The notes: generated from the sequence alone by a model not told the origin. A DNA stretch of 64,000 nt from Verrucomicrobiota bacterium (GCA_003343565.1 QALA01000051.1:22960-86959), one strand, 5' to 3'. Shown: positions 33,970-42,317, counted from the first letter of the stretch. Made by a program: numbers and translations.

Positions 33970-35124
33970 ATGAAATACAACAGCTATGACAGAAGAAAAT
34001 TTTTAAAATGCGGGGCGCTTGCAATGGCCGGTGCGGCATTTGCGGGACCTTTAAGGGTATTCGCGGAAAATATAAAATCAATAGGATATGCCGGCAAAAG
34101 CGCACAGGGCGATTTGGAGCCGTGGAAGTTTGAGCGCAAGCCCCTGGGCGATGACGATATTCTGGTCGATATAAAATACTCAAGCATCTGCCATTCCGAC
34201 ATCCACACAATTCAGGGGCATTGGGGCGGACAGCCGTACCCCCTTGTGCCGGGGCACGAGATGGCCGGCATTGTGACCGCCGTCGGAAAAAACGTAAAAA
34301 GGTTCAAAGTCGGCGACAAGGCCGGCGTCGGCGTGGTTGTGGACAGCTGCATGAAATGCGACAGCTGCAAAAGCGCCGAGGAGCAGCACTGCGAAGCCGG
34401 GATGGTCGGCACCTACGGCTCTCCTGATTCCTCCGCCCCGTCCGGATTTACCCAGGGCGGATATTCGAACAATATGGTAGTCAAAGAGCATTTCGCCTTC
34501 ACGATCCCGGACAACATAAAACTGGAGCACGCCGCCCCCCTCCTTTGCGCGGGAGTAACCGTCTATTCGCCGTTGATACGGTTTAAAGTTAAGAAAGGCG
34601 ACAAGGTCGGCGTTGCTGGAATCGGCGGATTGGGGCATCTGGCAATAAAGCTTGCCGTTGCAAAAGGGGCGGATGTCTACGCTTTCACGACAACCCCTTC
34701 AAAGGCGGATGACATCAGGCGTTTCGGGGCGAAAGAAACCGTCGTTGTGACCGGTTCGGAAAGTCTGAAGCCATGGTTTGGCAAAATGGACTTCATGATA
34801 TCGACCATTCCTTATGCTTACGATTTGTCCTCATATGTGTCCTGCGTGAAGCCCTACGGACACTTCTCCCAGGTTGGCGTACCCGTCAACGGTGAGCTTT
34901 CAATAAACAACTTCAGCATGATTTCAAACCGCGTGCATTTCAGCGGCTCGCTTGTTGGCGGCACGGCGGAAACCCAGGAACTTGTCGATTATTGCGCTGC
35001 AAATTCGATTTATCCCGAAGTGCAGCTAATCAGGCCGGAGCAAGTGAACGAGGCCTGGAAAAAAGTAATAAACAAGGAAGTTCGCTACAGGTATGTTATG
35101 GATACTTCCGTTTTGAAAGCGTGA
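33970..35124 (+). CDS. Zinc-dependent alcohol dehydrogenase with Tat signal
   Basis: A 384-residue medium-chain dehydrogenase closest in pattern to the YahK/cinnamyl-alcohol branch, which reduces aldehydes with NADP(H). The N-terminus MKYNSYDRRKFLKCGALAMA, then GAAFAGPLRVFAEN, is a Tat signal with an AxA site. Zinc motifs follow: CHSDIHTIQGHWG and PGHEMAGIVTAVG (catalytic), CMKCDSCKSAEEQHC (structural). The Rossmann motif is GIGGLGHLAIKLA. The ribosome-binding site GAGAGGAAAGG precedes the ATG at 33970. First gene of the LysR-controlled operon. Exporting an enzyme that needs a soluble nicotinamide cofactor is odd; a Tat-exported folded holoenzyme is one possible explanation. Confidence 0.9.
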   Translation: MKYNSYDRRKFLKCGALAMAGAAFAGPLRVFAENIKSIGYAGKSAQGDLEPWKFERKPLGDDDILVDIKYSSICHSDIHTIQGHWGGQPYPLVPGHEMAGIVTAVGKNVKRFKVGDKAGVGVVVDSCMKCDSCKSAEEQHCEAGMVGTYGSPDSSAPSGFTQGGYSNNMVVKEHFAFTIPDNIKLEHAAPLLCAGVTVYSPLIRFKVKKGDKVGVAGIGGLGHLAIKLAVAKGADVYAFTTTPSKADDIRRFGAKETVVVTGSESLKPWFGKMDFMISTIPYAYDLSSYVSCVKPYGHFSQVGVPVNGELSINNFSMISNRVHFSGSLVGGTAETQELVDYCAANSIYPEVQLIRPEQVNEAWKKVINKEVRYRYVMDTSVLKA

Positions 35125-35161
35125 ATTTTAACAATAAACGAAATATAAAAGGATACAGACA

Positions 35162-36064
35162 ATGATTTTAGAAGAAGATTTTACCCTCTCAAACGGCATA
35201 AACATCCCCAAAATCGGCCTTGGGACATGGATGATAGATGACGACAAGGCCGCCGCCGCAGTGTGCAATGCCGTACCGCTCGGATACCGCCATATTGATA
35301 CGGCGCAAGGATACGGCAATGAACGAGGCGTAGGGGCCGGAATACGAGCCTGCGGGCTGCCGCGCGACAGGATTTTTGTAACCACCAAGCTTGAGGCTGC
35401 CATTAAGAATTATGACGATGCCGTGGCCGCCATTAACGGTTCCCTGCAAAAGCTCGGTCTGAATTATATAGACATGATGATAATACACAGCCCGCAACCG
35501 TGGACGGATTTCCGCGAAGCCGACCGCTTTTTAGAGGGGAACCGGGAGGCATGGCGCGCGCTGGAAGACTTCTACAAATCAGGGAAGCTAAGGGCAATCG
35601 GCGTTTCCAATTTTGAAGAGGCCGACCTTGATAACATTCTGGAGCATTGCTCGATAAGGCCAATGGTTAACCAGATTTTGGCCCATATCGGCAACACGCC
35701 TTTCGGATTAATCGACTATTGCCGGGGAAACGGCATTTTGGTCGAGGCCTATTCCCCGGTGGCGCATGGCGAAATCTTAAACAATTCCGAGATTGCCGGG
35801 ATGGCCCAGAAATACGGGGTAAGCGTGCCACGCCTTTGCATACGCTACTGTCTGCAATTGGGAACGCTTCCACTTCCCAAAACGGCAAATCCCGAACACA
35901 TGCGCGAAAATGTATCTGTGGATTTTGAAATCTCTGAAGGCGATATGGAAATTCTGAAAAACGCGGATCCCATAAGGAACTACGGAGATTCAAGCATATT
36001 CCCTGTATACGGCGGCAAAATGAACCGCGACGGTTCGCTAACTCCAAGAAACTTTAAACGCTGA
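35162..36064 (+). CDS. Aldo/keto reductase
   Basis: A 300-residue TIM-barrel oxidoreductase that reduces aldehydes or ketones with NADPH. The family start IPKIGLGTWMI, the catalytic YRHIDTAQGYGNE (Asp and Tyr of the tetrad), TTKLEA (Lys) and IHSPQPW (His) are all present, as is GVSNFEEADLDNIL. No signal peptide is seen. The ribosome-binding site AAAGGA precedes the start. It lies 37 bp after the dehydrogenase gene and 5 bp before the SUMF1-like gene, and is probably co-transcribed with both. Substrate unknown. Confidence 0.92.
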   Translation: MILEEDFTLSNGINIPKIGLGTWMIDDDKAAAAVCNAVPLGYRHIDTAQGYGNERGVGAGIRACGLPRDRIFVTTKLEAAIKNYDDAVAAINGSLQKLGLNYIDMMIIHSPQPWTDFREADRFLEGNREAWRALEDFYKSGKLRAIGVSNFEEADLDNILEHCSIRPMVNQILAHIGNTPFGLIDYCRGNGILVEAYSPVAHGEILNNSEIAGMAQKYGVSVPRLCIRYCLQLGTLPLPKTANPEHMRENVSVDFEISEGDMEILKNADPIRNYGDSSIFPVYGGKMNRDGSLTPRNFKR

Positions 36065-36069
36065 TTAAT

Positions 36070-36894
36070 ATGAAAAAACTTTTAGCAAAACAATTTCTTT
36101 GCATTGCAATGATACTTTCCTCAACAGTTTTGGGCCGTGGAGAAACTTCCAATGTTTCCCCGGAGAAAACACTCTCTTTTGAATTAAAAGGGGTTGAATT
36201 TAAGATGATTCCCATCGAAGGCGGGTCGTTTGTTATGGGGGCGGATTCGCCTGACGCTCCAAACGACCAAAAGCCGGCCCACAAGGTGACGCTTTCCGAT
36301 TACTATATGGGGCAAACCGAAGTTACCCAAGAACTTTGGACGGCCGTTATGGGAAACAACCCCGCCAGCTTCAGAGGCAAAAACCTCCCTGTGGAGGATG
36401 TCTCCTGGGAAGACTGCCAGAAGTTTATCACCAGTCTTAATCATATGCTGCAAAAGGAGGGTAAACTTCCGGACGGCATGAGATTCCATCTCCCAAGCGA
36501 GGCCCAGTGGGAATATGCGGCGCGCGGCGGAAACAAGAGCAAAGGATACAAATACGCCGGTTCAGACGATATTAACGCCGTCGCATGGACAAGGAGCAAT
36601 GCCGGAGGCAGAACGCACCCGGTTGCAGGCAAACTTCCAAACGAACTCGGACTATACGACATGTCCGGCAACGTATGGGAGTGGGTGCAGGACTACGCCG
36701 CACCTTATTCGGAAGCCGAACAGACAAATCCGGTTGGGCCTGCCAAAAATACCGGGCGTGTTATAAAACGCGGCGGCAGCTGGTACTATTCGGCAGAAGA
36801 AAGGTTCACGCCCGCGTTTCGCTACGCTTATGGTGCATCGCTGCACGATTACAGCATCGGAATGCGACTCTGCCTGTCATTCTGCAAAAAATAA
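36070..36894 (+). CDS. Exported SUMF1/formylglycine-generating-enzyme-like protein
   Basis: A 274-residue protein with a Sec signal (about residues 1-23) followed by one FGE-sulfatase domain. Typical stretches are MIPIEGGSFVMGADSPDA, YYMGQTEVTQELWTAVMGNN, PVEDVSWEDCQKFI, RFHLPSEAQWEYAARGG, YDMSGNVWEWVQDY and IKRGGSWYYSAEERF. True formylglycine-generating enzymes carry a cysteine pair in the region after GGSW; here those positions are Tyr, Ser, Phe and similar residues. It is therefore probably not a sulfatase activator but one of the many non-modifying relatives. It is the last gene of the LysR-linked operon. Confidence 0.85.
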   Translation: MKKLLAKQFLCIAMILSSTVLGRGETSNVSPEKTLSFELKGVEFKMIPIEGGSFVMGADSPDAPNDQKPAHKVTLSDYYMGQTEVTQELWTAVMGNNPASFRGKNLPVEDVSWEDCQKFITSLNHMLQKEGKLPDGMRFHLPSEAQWEYAARGGNKSKGYKYAGSDDINAVAWTRSNAGGRTHPVAGKLPNELGLYDMSGNVWEWVQDYAAPYSEAEQTNPVGPAKNTGRVIKRGGSWYYSAEERFTPAFRYAYGASLHDYSIGMRLCLSFCKK

Positions 36895-37149
36895 GACAGC
36901 GTTGAATGCTGTGGCTTGGCAAAATTTTTCAATGGTGACACAAGTGCGTTAACAATCTTTTGATTCAAAAATCGACAAAATATTAAAGTGTCTATCTTGA
37001 TGAAATTTTGCGTATAAATATGCAGCCTACAGTAAAATCTCTTGCAAAGAGCGTTAATCAGAACGTTTAGAGCACCAGCGTTGCGTCGGATCTAGGACGC
37101 CTGCGCGTCTTCCGGCAAAAATCGCCGCCCGGACTTGGGCGGCTTTTTT
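36895..37149 (+). terminator. Spacer with strong terminator (37124-37149); possible small RNA
   Basis: GCCGCCC, loop GGACTT, GGGCGGC (37124-37143) followed by six T residues is a strong Rho-independent terminator for the plus strand. It lies 230 bp after the SUMF1-like gene, far for a simple operon end. The preceding 200 bp are AT-rich and then contain small hairpins (GCGTC...GACGC, 37085-37102), so an independent small RNA ending here is possible. No known RNA family was recognised. Confidence 0.7.
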
Positions 37150-37247
37150 GTTTTTCGGCCGGAATGCCTGAAAAATAACGCTCCCCAAACCGGACGCTTT
37201 ATTCGGGCAATATTTAACGCCATTACAATGCTAAAAAGGCGGATTTC

Positions 37248-37916
37248 CTATCGGCTTTCGCCTCCCGCCAACCGTCTACTACGCTTGCGGCAAATATTCT
37301 TTGGAATAATGAAGCCGTAAACAGACGCCAAAAAAATCGCAAACGCCGCAAGAAGGGCTATTGCGCTGGAAACTCCTCCGAGATTGAAAATGTTGCCGAA
37401 TATCGCCCATGAAATGCAAAATGCGCCCGACATGAGAGCGATTCTTGCCGCGTAATGCTTGTTCCCATCGCGGGGGCGAGTTTCCTTGCAACTTCCAAAA
37501 ATCAGGTTGTCCAATGAGAACCTTCCGCCGCCGGATATTATAAGAAAGGCGTACATTCCAAGAAAAAGCATCGGCAGGGCTTTGACCGCGCAAAACGGAT
37601 CGAAAAAATGGAACTTCACCGCTACTGCCATGTTTGCAAACAGCATCAACGCCGCAAATCTCGACTGCACTCCCAATACCAGCATTATCGAGCAGAATAT
37701 CTGTTGGAATATGCAAATAATAAGGCTCGTCTCGTCGCCTATTCCTATCGGGTCTCCGAAGAAGTTTTCTTTCAGCGTTTCGTAGCGCTCGACTTTCCCC
37801 CATCCGTAAGGAATCATCATAACCCCTGAAAATATCCGCAAAAAGGCGACGGCTAAATTCATGTTGTCGCTGCTCGCTGCGGGATTCTTAAAAAACCAAT
37901 ATGATATCTTTTTCAT
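37248..37916 (-). CDS. DoxX-like membrane protein
   Basis: A 222-residue protein with about five membrane segments. The first part matches the DoxX/DoxD-like pattern: LAVAFLRIFSGVMMIPYGWGKV, a central ILVLGVQSRFAALMLF-type segment, then FHFFDPFCAVKALPMLFLGMY. DoxX-family proteins are small quinone-associated or redox-linked membrane proteins of mostly unknown function. The ATG at 37916 is chosen over two upstream starts because it lies exactly 22 bp after the third AraC box, the same distance as the SDR start from its own box. It is divergent from araC-type gene. A basic Arg/Lys tail ends the protein. Confidence 0.8.
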   Translation of the reverse strand: MKKISYWFFKNPAASSDNMNLAVAFLRIFSGVMMIPYGWGKVERYETLKENFFGDPIGIGDETSLIICIFQQIFCSIMLVLGVQSRFAALMLFANMAVAVKFHFFDPFCAVKALPMLFLGMYAFLIISGGGRFSLDNLIFGSCKETRPRDGNKHYAARIALMSGAFCISWAIFGNIFNLGGVSSAIALLAAFAIFLASVYGFIIPKNICRKRSRRLAGGESR

Positions 37917-37938
37917 GCTTGGCAAACTTTCCATATTT

Positions 37939-37988
37939 ATACAATACATCAAAGCAATTTTATTGTATTTTGTTTAAAACGATTGTAT
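37939..37988. promoter_or_regulatory. AraC-type operator 1 (DoxX / AraC divergent spacer)
   Basis: Three 7-bp boxes: ATACAAT (37939-37945), 16-bp spacer, ATTGTAT (37962-37968), 13-bp spacer, ATTGTAT (37982-37988). The last two are direct repeats 20 bp apart, the layout used by AraC-family dimers. It sits between divergently transcribed DoxX and AraC genes. Its reverse complement has exactly the layout of operator 2. Confidence 0.8.
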
Positions 37989-37999
37989 TGTTATAAACA

Positions 38000-38869
38000 A
38001 TGTTTAAGGAAAATCTTTACCAACCCTTTGAAGTCCTGCTCCGCGAGCATGACAGGTTTCCCCTGAAGGACCACCAGCATTCTTTTTTCGAGGCCGTACA
38101 TATCGCCGACGGAAACGGCGTCTTTCAGATATGTCGCCCCATGTCGGATATCTGCGAATTTAAATATTCGGCAGGCAGCCTCTTTTTGATTCCCCCAAAC
38201 ACAACCCATTGTTTTAAGGTGTCGAAACGGAGCAAATTTTTATTTGTGCGCTTTACGGACCGCTACATTGACGAACATCTGGGAGGAGGGGCAAAGCATG
38301 CCCTCTATCTCTCGTATGCCACACCCATGATAACCCTGAAAAGCGCGGAATTGAAAGTTGCGGACGCTCTTTTTGGACTCATGGAATCGGAGCTTTCCGG
38401 CGGGCGGGATTTCTCGGAAGCCATGCTTCAAAACTCGGCGGACATTGTGCTTGCTTCAATTGCGCGCATTCTGGGGCGTTCTCCGGATATTCATATACAT
38501 ATCCAAAATGCGGACGAAACCGCGAGAGAAATGCACATGCTTCAATATATTCAGACGCACATTCACCAGCCCGACAATCTGAAGGTGGAGGTACTCGTAA
38601 AACGTTTCGGCTTGTCAAAAAGTTATATTGGCCGCTATTTCAAGCGCCGGTTTCAAGAGAGCCTGCGGCAATATATAACCCGAAACCGCATGAGAAGGGT
38701 TGAATATCTGGTGGTAAACAGCCTCATGTCCGTTAAGGAAATTGCGTACGATATGGGGTTTGCGGACTCCTGCCATCTCGTAAAAAATTTCAAAAAATAT
38801 AGCGGAATGTCCCCATTGCAATATCGTAGCAAGTTTAACTTGCATAAAAAACAGCGATTATCGCCTTAA
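38000..38869 (+). CDS. AraC-family transcriptional regulator
   Basis: A 289-residue regulator. The N-terminal cupin-type effector domain carries DHQHSFFEAVHIADGNG and AGSLFLIPPNTTHCF, typical of sugar- or metabolite-sensing AraC proteins. The C-terminal DNA-binding domain has two helix-turn-helix units: KVEVLVKRFGLSKSYIGRYF and SVKEIAYDMGFADSCHLVKNF, closing with SGMSPLQYRSKF. The flanking operators at 37939-37988 and 38872-38921 are the obvious targets, giving control of DoxX, the SDR and itself. The start at 38000 has no upstream ribosome-binding site. Effector unknown. Confidence 0.93.
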   Translation: MFKENLYQPFEVLLREHDRFPLKDHQHSFFEAVHIADGNGVFQICRPMSDICEFKYSAGSLFLIPPNTTHCFKVSKRSKFLFVRFTDRYIDEHLGGGAKHALYLSYATPMITLKSAELKVADALFGLMESELSGGRDFSEAMLQNSADIVLASIARILGRSPDIHIHIQNADETAREMHMLQYIQTHIHQPDNLKVEVLVKRFGLSKSYIGRYFKRRFQESLRQYITRNRMRRVEYLVVNSLMSVKEIAYDMGFADSCHLVKNFKKYSGMSPLQYRSKFNLHKKQRLSP

Positions 38870-38871
38870 AC

Positions 38872-38921
38872 ATACAATATATCAGCTAAAAATACAATGA
38901 TTTCCCATTGATATATTGTAT
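38872..38921 (+). promoter_or_regulatory. AraC-type operator 2 (upstream of the SDR gene)
   Basis: ATACAAT (38872-38878), 13-bp spacer, ATACAAT (38892-38898), 16-bp spacer, ATTGTAT (38915-38921). Boxes and spacings equal the reverse complement of operator 1, and the third box also shares the preceding TTGAT(A/G)T. It ends 22 bp before the SDR ATG, exactly as operator 1 ends 22 bp before the DoxX ATG. Confidence 0.82.
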
Positions 38922-38943
38922 TTATTTTGTTTTTAGGAAATAC

Positions 38944-39837
38944 ATGAAAAATCCTAAAAACATATTTGTCCTTGTTTTTCTGCTCATATGCTCGCTTTTG
39001 CAGGCAGATGCCAATCCTGCGGAAAAGGAATTCAACATGAGATTGAAAGGCAAGGTTGCGCTCGTCACGGGCGCCGCCTCCGGAAATGGGAAGGCGATTG
39101 CGAGCCTCTTCGCAAAGGAAGGGGCAAAGGTCGTCATCGCGGACATAAACGCGGAAGGCGTAGACGTTCTTGCAAAAGAGTTTTCCGGGCGCGGGCTTGA
39201 AGCCGTCGCCGTACATGCTGATGTGACAAAAGAGGAAGATGTGCGAAAAATGTTTGACGCCGCCTTGTCGAAATACGGGCGCATAGATATTCTGGTCAAT
39301 AATGCGGGCGTATTCGACGAGCTGATTCCCGTTGGGAATGTCAGCGACGAATTGTGGGACAAAATCATTGCTACGAATCTGACGGCCCCCATGCGCGCAA
39401 TCCGAACGGCCATTCCGATTTTTGAGCGCCAGGGCGGCGGCGTTATAGTCAATACCGCCTCAATCGCGGGCTTTACCGGCGCGCGCGGCGGCGGCGCGGC
39501 CTATGTCGCCTCAAAGCACGGCCTTGTCGGCCTCACAAAAAATGTTGCGTACAATTACAAGGAAAAGAACATACGCTGCAACGCGGTCGCCCCCGGCCGG
39601 GTTGAAACAAACCTGAGGGCAAACAGCGAAAAGCTTGTCGGATCGAAAACGGCGCACGATGCCACCATAGGCAAATGGAAGAACATCGAGGATAAAATCA
39701 TCGCCGGCCACGATACGAATCTGCGCAAATGCGTTCCGGACGAAATTGCGGCGGCCGTTTTGTTCTTGGCCTCCGACGAAGCTTCCTTTGTAAACGGTTC
39801 GATATTTACAGTCGACGGCGCATGGACCTGCTATTGA
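38944..39837 (+). CDS. Short-chain dehydrogenase/reductase with signal peptide
   Basis: A 297-residue SDR. From the ATG at 38944 it begins MKNPKNIFVLVFLLICSLLQ, ADANPAEK, a Sec signal with an ADA cleavage site. The classical SDR starts at MRLKGKVALVTGAASGNGKA, with cofactor loop TGxxxGxG, structural NNAG (VNNAGVF) and the catalytic Ser...YVASK motif (AAYVASKHG). An internal ATG at 39037 has its own near-perfect ribosome-binding site (AAGGA, 7 bp), so a cytoplasmic form is equally possible. AGGA also precedes 38944. Controlled by AraC operator 2. Substrate unknown; a 3-oxo-sugar or steroid-type alcohol is typical for the family. Confidence 0.88.
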   Translation: MKNPKNIFVLVFLLICSLLQADANPAEKEFNMRLKGKVALVTGAASGNGKAIASLFAKEGAKVVIADINAEGVDVLAKEFSGRGLEAVAVHADVTKEEDVRKMFDAALSKYGRIDILVNNAGVFDELIPVGNVSDELWDKIIATNLTAPMRAIRTAIPIFERQGGGVIVNTASIAGFTGARGGGAAYVASKHGLVGLTKNVAYNYKEKNIRCNAVAPGRVETNLRANSEKLVGSKTAHDATIGKWKNIEDKIIAGHDTNLRKCVPDEIAAAVLFLASDEASFVNGSIFTVDGAWTCY

Positions 39838-40129
39838 TATAAACTTGTAAAAGCAGCCTGCCCGCGGGGCTGTGTTCGACGGAAACAGCATGCGGCGACC
39901 GATGTCCTCCGCGGCAAAATCTGCAATGTCCTGATGGGCAGTCGGGAGCTTTGCGCTAACCGGAATTAGGATTGTCGGCGCGATTGTAAGGCTCCGACAC
40001 CGCCCCGCAACAATTCGCATTCCAAACTTTTGGCGCCGGCCGTCATGCGCGCCTTTCGTGCCGCACTCCCGCGTTTCGAAGCGCACCGGGCGTTGAGCAA
40101 TTCGCGTTGCCCCGCAAATTGCGCGGCAT

Positions 40130-40690
40130 TTACTTCAGGCCGGAACGCCGAAAGCACGGGGGAAGCTTGGACTGCATTTCCTTTCTAAAATCCCAACGCC
40201 TCCCTTCGGAGACGAACGTTCCGTCGCCTACTGCGCTGAAGAGCTTGCGCTTTTTCGCGTCCGAACTCTCCCACGCCTTGACGGCTTCCAATATCACTAT
40301 GTCGCGGCGTTTAATATAGTCCCGAACCTTGCATTCGATATTGTACGCGCAATCTTGAATCAGCGGCGCGCCCACCATTTTCGCCCTCTTGGCGGTCAGG
40401 CCGAACTTTTTGAACTTGTCGCACCCGCTCCCCGAACACGTCCCTATTCCGACAGCCTTCCCGACGAGGGAGATATCCGGAATCGCCGCGACACACTCGC
40501 CGGCGTTCATCAGGGCGTCGAACGAATAGTTCCACGGCCCCGTCACGATTGCGAAAAGCGGCTCGAAGGCTATGGGCGTTGACCACGATATCGTCATCAT
40601 GTTTTTCCTTTTCCCGACCGCGGTGGAAACGATTAAAACGGGAGCCGGCTCAATCAGGGTAAAGACTTTTTCCAACAAAAAATTTTTCAT
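40130..40690 (-). CDS. Flavin reductase-like / flavoredoxin family protein
   Basis: A 186-residue FMN-binding split-barrel protein. PAPVLIVSTAVGKRKNMMTISWSTPIAFEPLFAIV-type sequence at residues 16-50 (key ISWSTPIAFEPL) matches the flavin reductase domain, which binds FMN and passes electrons from NAD(P)H or rubredoxin. CSGSGCDKFKKFGL and CAYNIECKVRDYIKRRDIVI are typical of flavoredoxin relatives. The ATG at 40690 has no obvious ribosome-binding site. It faces the SDR gene tail-to-tail with a 292-bp spacer and may belong to the same redox block. Confidence 0.85.
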   Translation of the reverse strand: MKNFLLEKVFTLIEPAPVLIVSTAVGKRKNMMTISWSTPIAFEPLFAIVTGPWNYSFDALMNAGECVAAIPDISLVGKAVGIGTCSGSGCDKFKKFGLTAKRAKMVGAPLIQDCAYNIECKVRDYIKRRDIVILEAVKAWESSDAKKRKLFSAVGDGTFVSEGRRWDFRKEMQSKLPPCFRRSGLK

Positions 40691-40696
40691 AATCAA

Positions 40697-41210
40697 TATC
40701 GGATTCCGACAATGAGAAACTCCAAAAAATTCGCATACAAAAAAGACGCCGAAAATTCAAAGCAATTTTTTAATGCCCCTCCCGTTCCCTCCCCGCCAAA
40801 CCGCCCGCATTTTCGCATATCCGAATATGCGCACGCCCGCGCGAAAACGCCAAGCGACAAGTAGCAAACGCAGAAAGAAAGGCGCATTCAAAATGCCGGC
40901 GCTCGATGCAAAAAGCTACAATCCAACCCGCGCCGAACGCGCACAGCCCCCGCACCCCTCCGGCAACACCACCCAAATTTCGCAGAAAAGCATACGGAAA
41001 GAAGCGCGATTCGGCCGCCAATCCCGCCGCATTTCCCAAGCCCGGTTTTACATTCGCACGCGCGGCAAAAAACCTTCGCGCGCGCCGCGGCGCCAAAGCG
41101 GACGAAACTTCACGCAAAATTTCCCGCGGACAACGGCGCGAATCAGGCTGCAAACGGACATTTAAAAGCTTGAAAACGCGGCCGCATTTATATTCTCATT
41201 TAAACGGAAA
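40697..41210. other. Intergenic stretch without a gene
   Basis: About 510 bp between the flavin-reductase gene and aroC. Open frames on both strands are overlapping, Arg-rich and without motifs, so none is called. It presumably contains promoters for both flanking genes, but I see no near-consensus pair. aroC is preceded by AACGGAAA just before its ATG. Confidence 0.5.
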
Positions 41211-42317
41211 ATGGGAAACACATTCGGAAAATTTTTCAGGGTGACGACCTTCGGAGAAAGCCACGGAGCGGCGGTCGGCTGCGTCATAGACGGCTGCCCG
41301 CCCGGGCTCGAAGTTTCGGAAGGCGACATTCGGGCTGAACTGTCGCGCCGCGCTCCCGGACAGAGCGCAATTTCCACGCAGCGCGCGGAAAAGGACGAAT
41401 GCGAAATTCTGTCGGGCATGTTTGAGGGCAGGACTCTCGGCACTCCGATATGCGCGCTTGTTCGCAACGCCGACCAGCGGTCGTCGGACTACTCGGAAAT
41501 AGCCAAACTGTGGCGCCCGTCGCATGCGGACTTTTCCTACGACGCCAAATTCGGCCTGCGCGATCCGCGCGGCGGCGGCCGCAGTTCCGCGCGCGAGACC
41601 GTGGGAAGGGTGATTGCGGGCGTCTTTGCGCGCAAGGTTCTCGACGCCCGGCTTGAAGGGCCGGTGACGATTCGCGCTTGGGTCGAGAGCGTGCACGCCA
41701 TTTCCATGCCGACGATAGCGCGGCTGCCTACGCTTGAGGAGGTCGAGGCGACTCCGGCGCGCTGCCCCGACGCGAACACGGCGGCCAAAATGGTGGAATT
41801 TATCAAGAAGGCAAAGGCGGAGGGCGACAGCGTCGGCGGGGTGATTCGATGCGTCATAGACGGCCTGCCCGCGGGGCTCGGAGATCCCGTATTCGACAGG
41901 TTTCACGCGAATTTGGCAAAGGCGATGCTGTCGCTGCCGGCCGTAAAGGCATTTGAAATAGGCAGCGGATTCGCCGGAACGCGCATGTTCGGCTCTACTC
42001 ACAACGACCAGTTTGAACTCGACGCGGACGGAAACGTATCCACGCGGACAAACAACGCCGGCGGAGTGCTCGGCGGCATAACGTCGGGGCGACCCGTATC
42101 GTTCCGCGTGGGGTTCAAGCCGACGGCGACAATCGCGAAGAGCCAGCCCACGCTGGACAGACAGCTGCGCCCTGCAAGCGTAATAGGCAGGGGCCGCCAC
42201 GACCCGTGCGTGCTTCCGCGCGCGGTCCCCATTGTGGAGGCCATGGCCGCGCTCGTTTGCGCCGACGCCGCGCTTTCGCAAACGGCACTGAGACCGTCAA
42301 CCAAAGGACTGAAATGA
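41211..42317 (+). CDS. aroC: Chorismate synthase
   Basis: A 368-residue FMN-dependent enzyme that makes chorismate from EPSP, the last shared step to aromatic amino acids. All three family signatures occur: GESHGAAVGCVIDGCPPG near the start, FSYDAKFGLRDPRGGGRSSARET in the middle, and RHDPCVLPRAVPIVEAMAAL near the end. Length is typical (about 360). It overlaps the next gene by 4 bp (ATGA), heading a run of five closely packed genes that includes three histidine-biosynthesis genes. Confidence 0.97.
   Translation: MGNTFGKFFRVTTFGESHGAAVGCVIDGCPPGLEVSEGDIRAELSRRAPGQSAISTQRAEKDECEILSGMFEGRTLGTPICALVRNADQRSSDYSEIAKLWRPSHADFSYDAKFGLRDPRGGGRSSARETVGRVIAGVFARKVLDARLEGPVTIRAWVESVHAISMPTIARLPTLEEVEATPARCPDANTAAKMVEFIKKAKAEGDSVGGVIRCVIDGLPAGLGDPVFDRFHANLAKAMLSLPAVKAFEIGSGFAGTRMFGSTHNDQFELDADGNVSTRTNNAGGVLGGITSGRPVSFRVGFKPTATIAKSQPTLDRQLRPASVIGRGRHDPCVLPRAVPIVEAMAALVCADAALSQTALRPSTKGLK

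Noticed and set aside
37069..37076. GAGCACCA, identical to the 3' end of tRNA-Leu, as an attachment-site remnant
   Set aside because: Eight bases are too short, the flanks do not match the tRNA, and no integrase is present.
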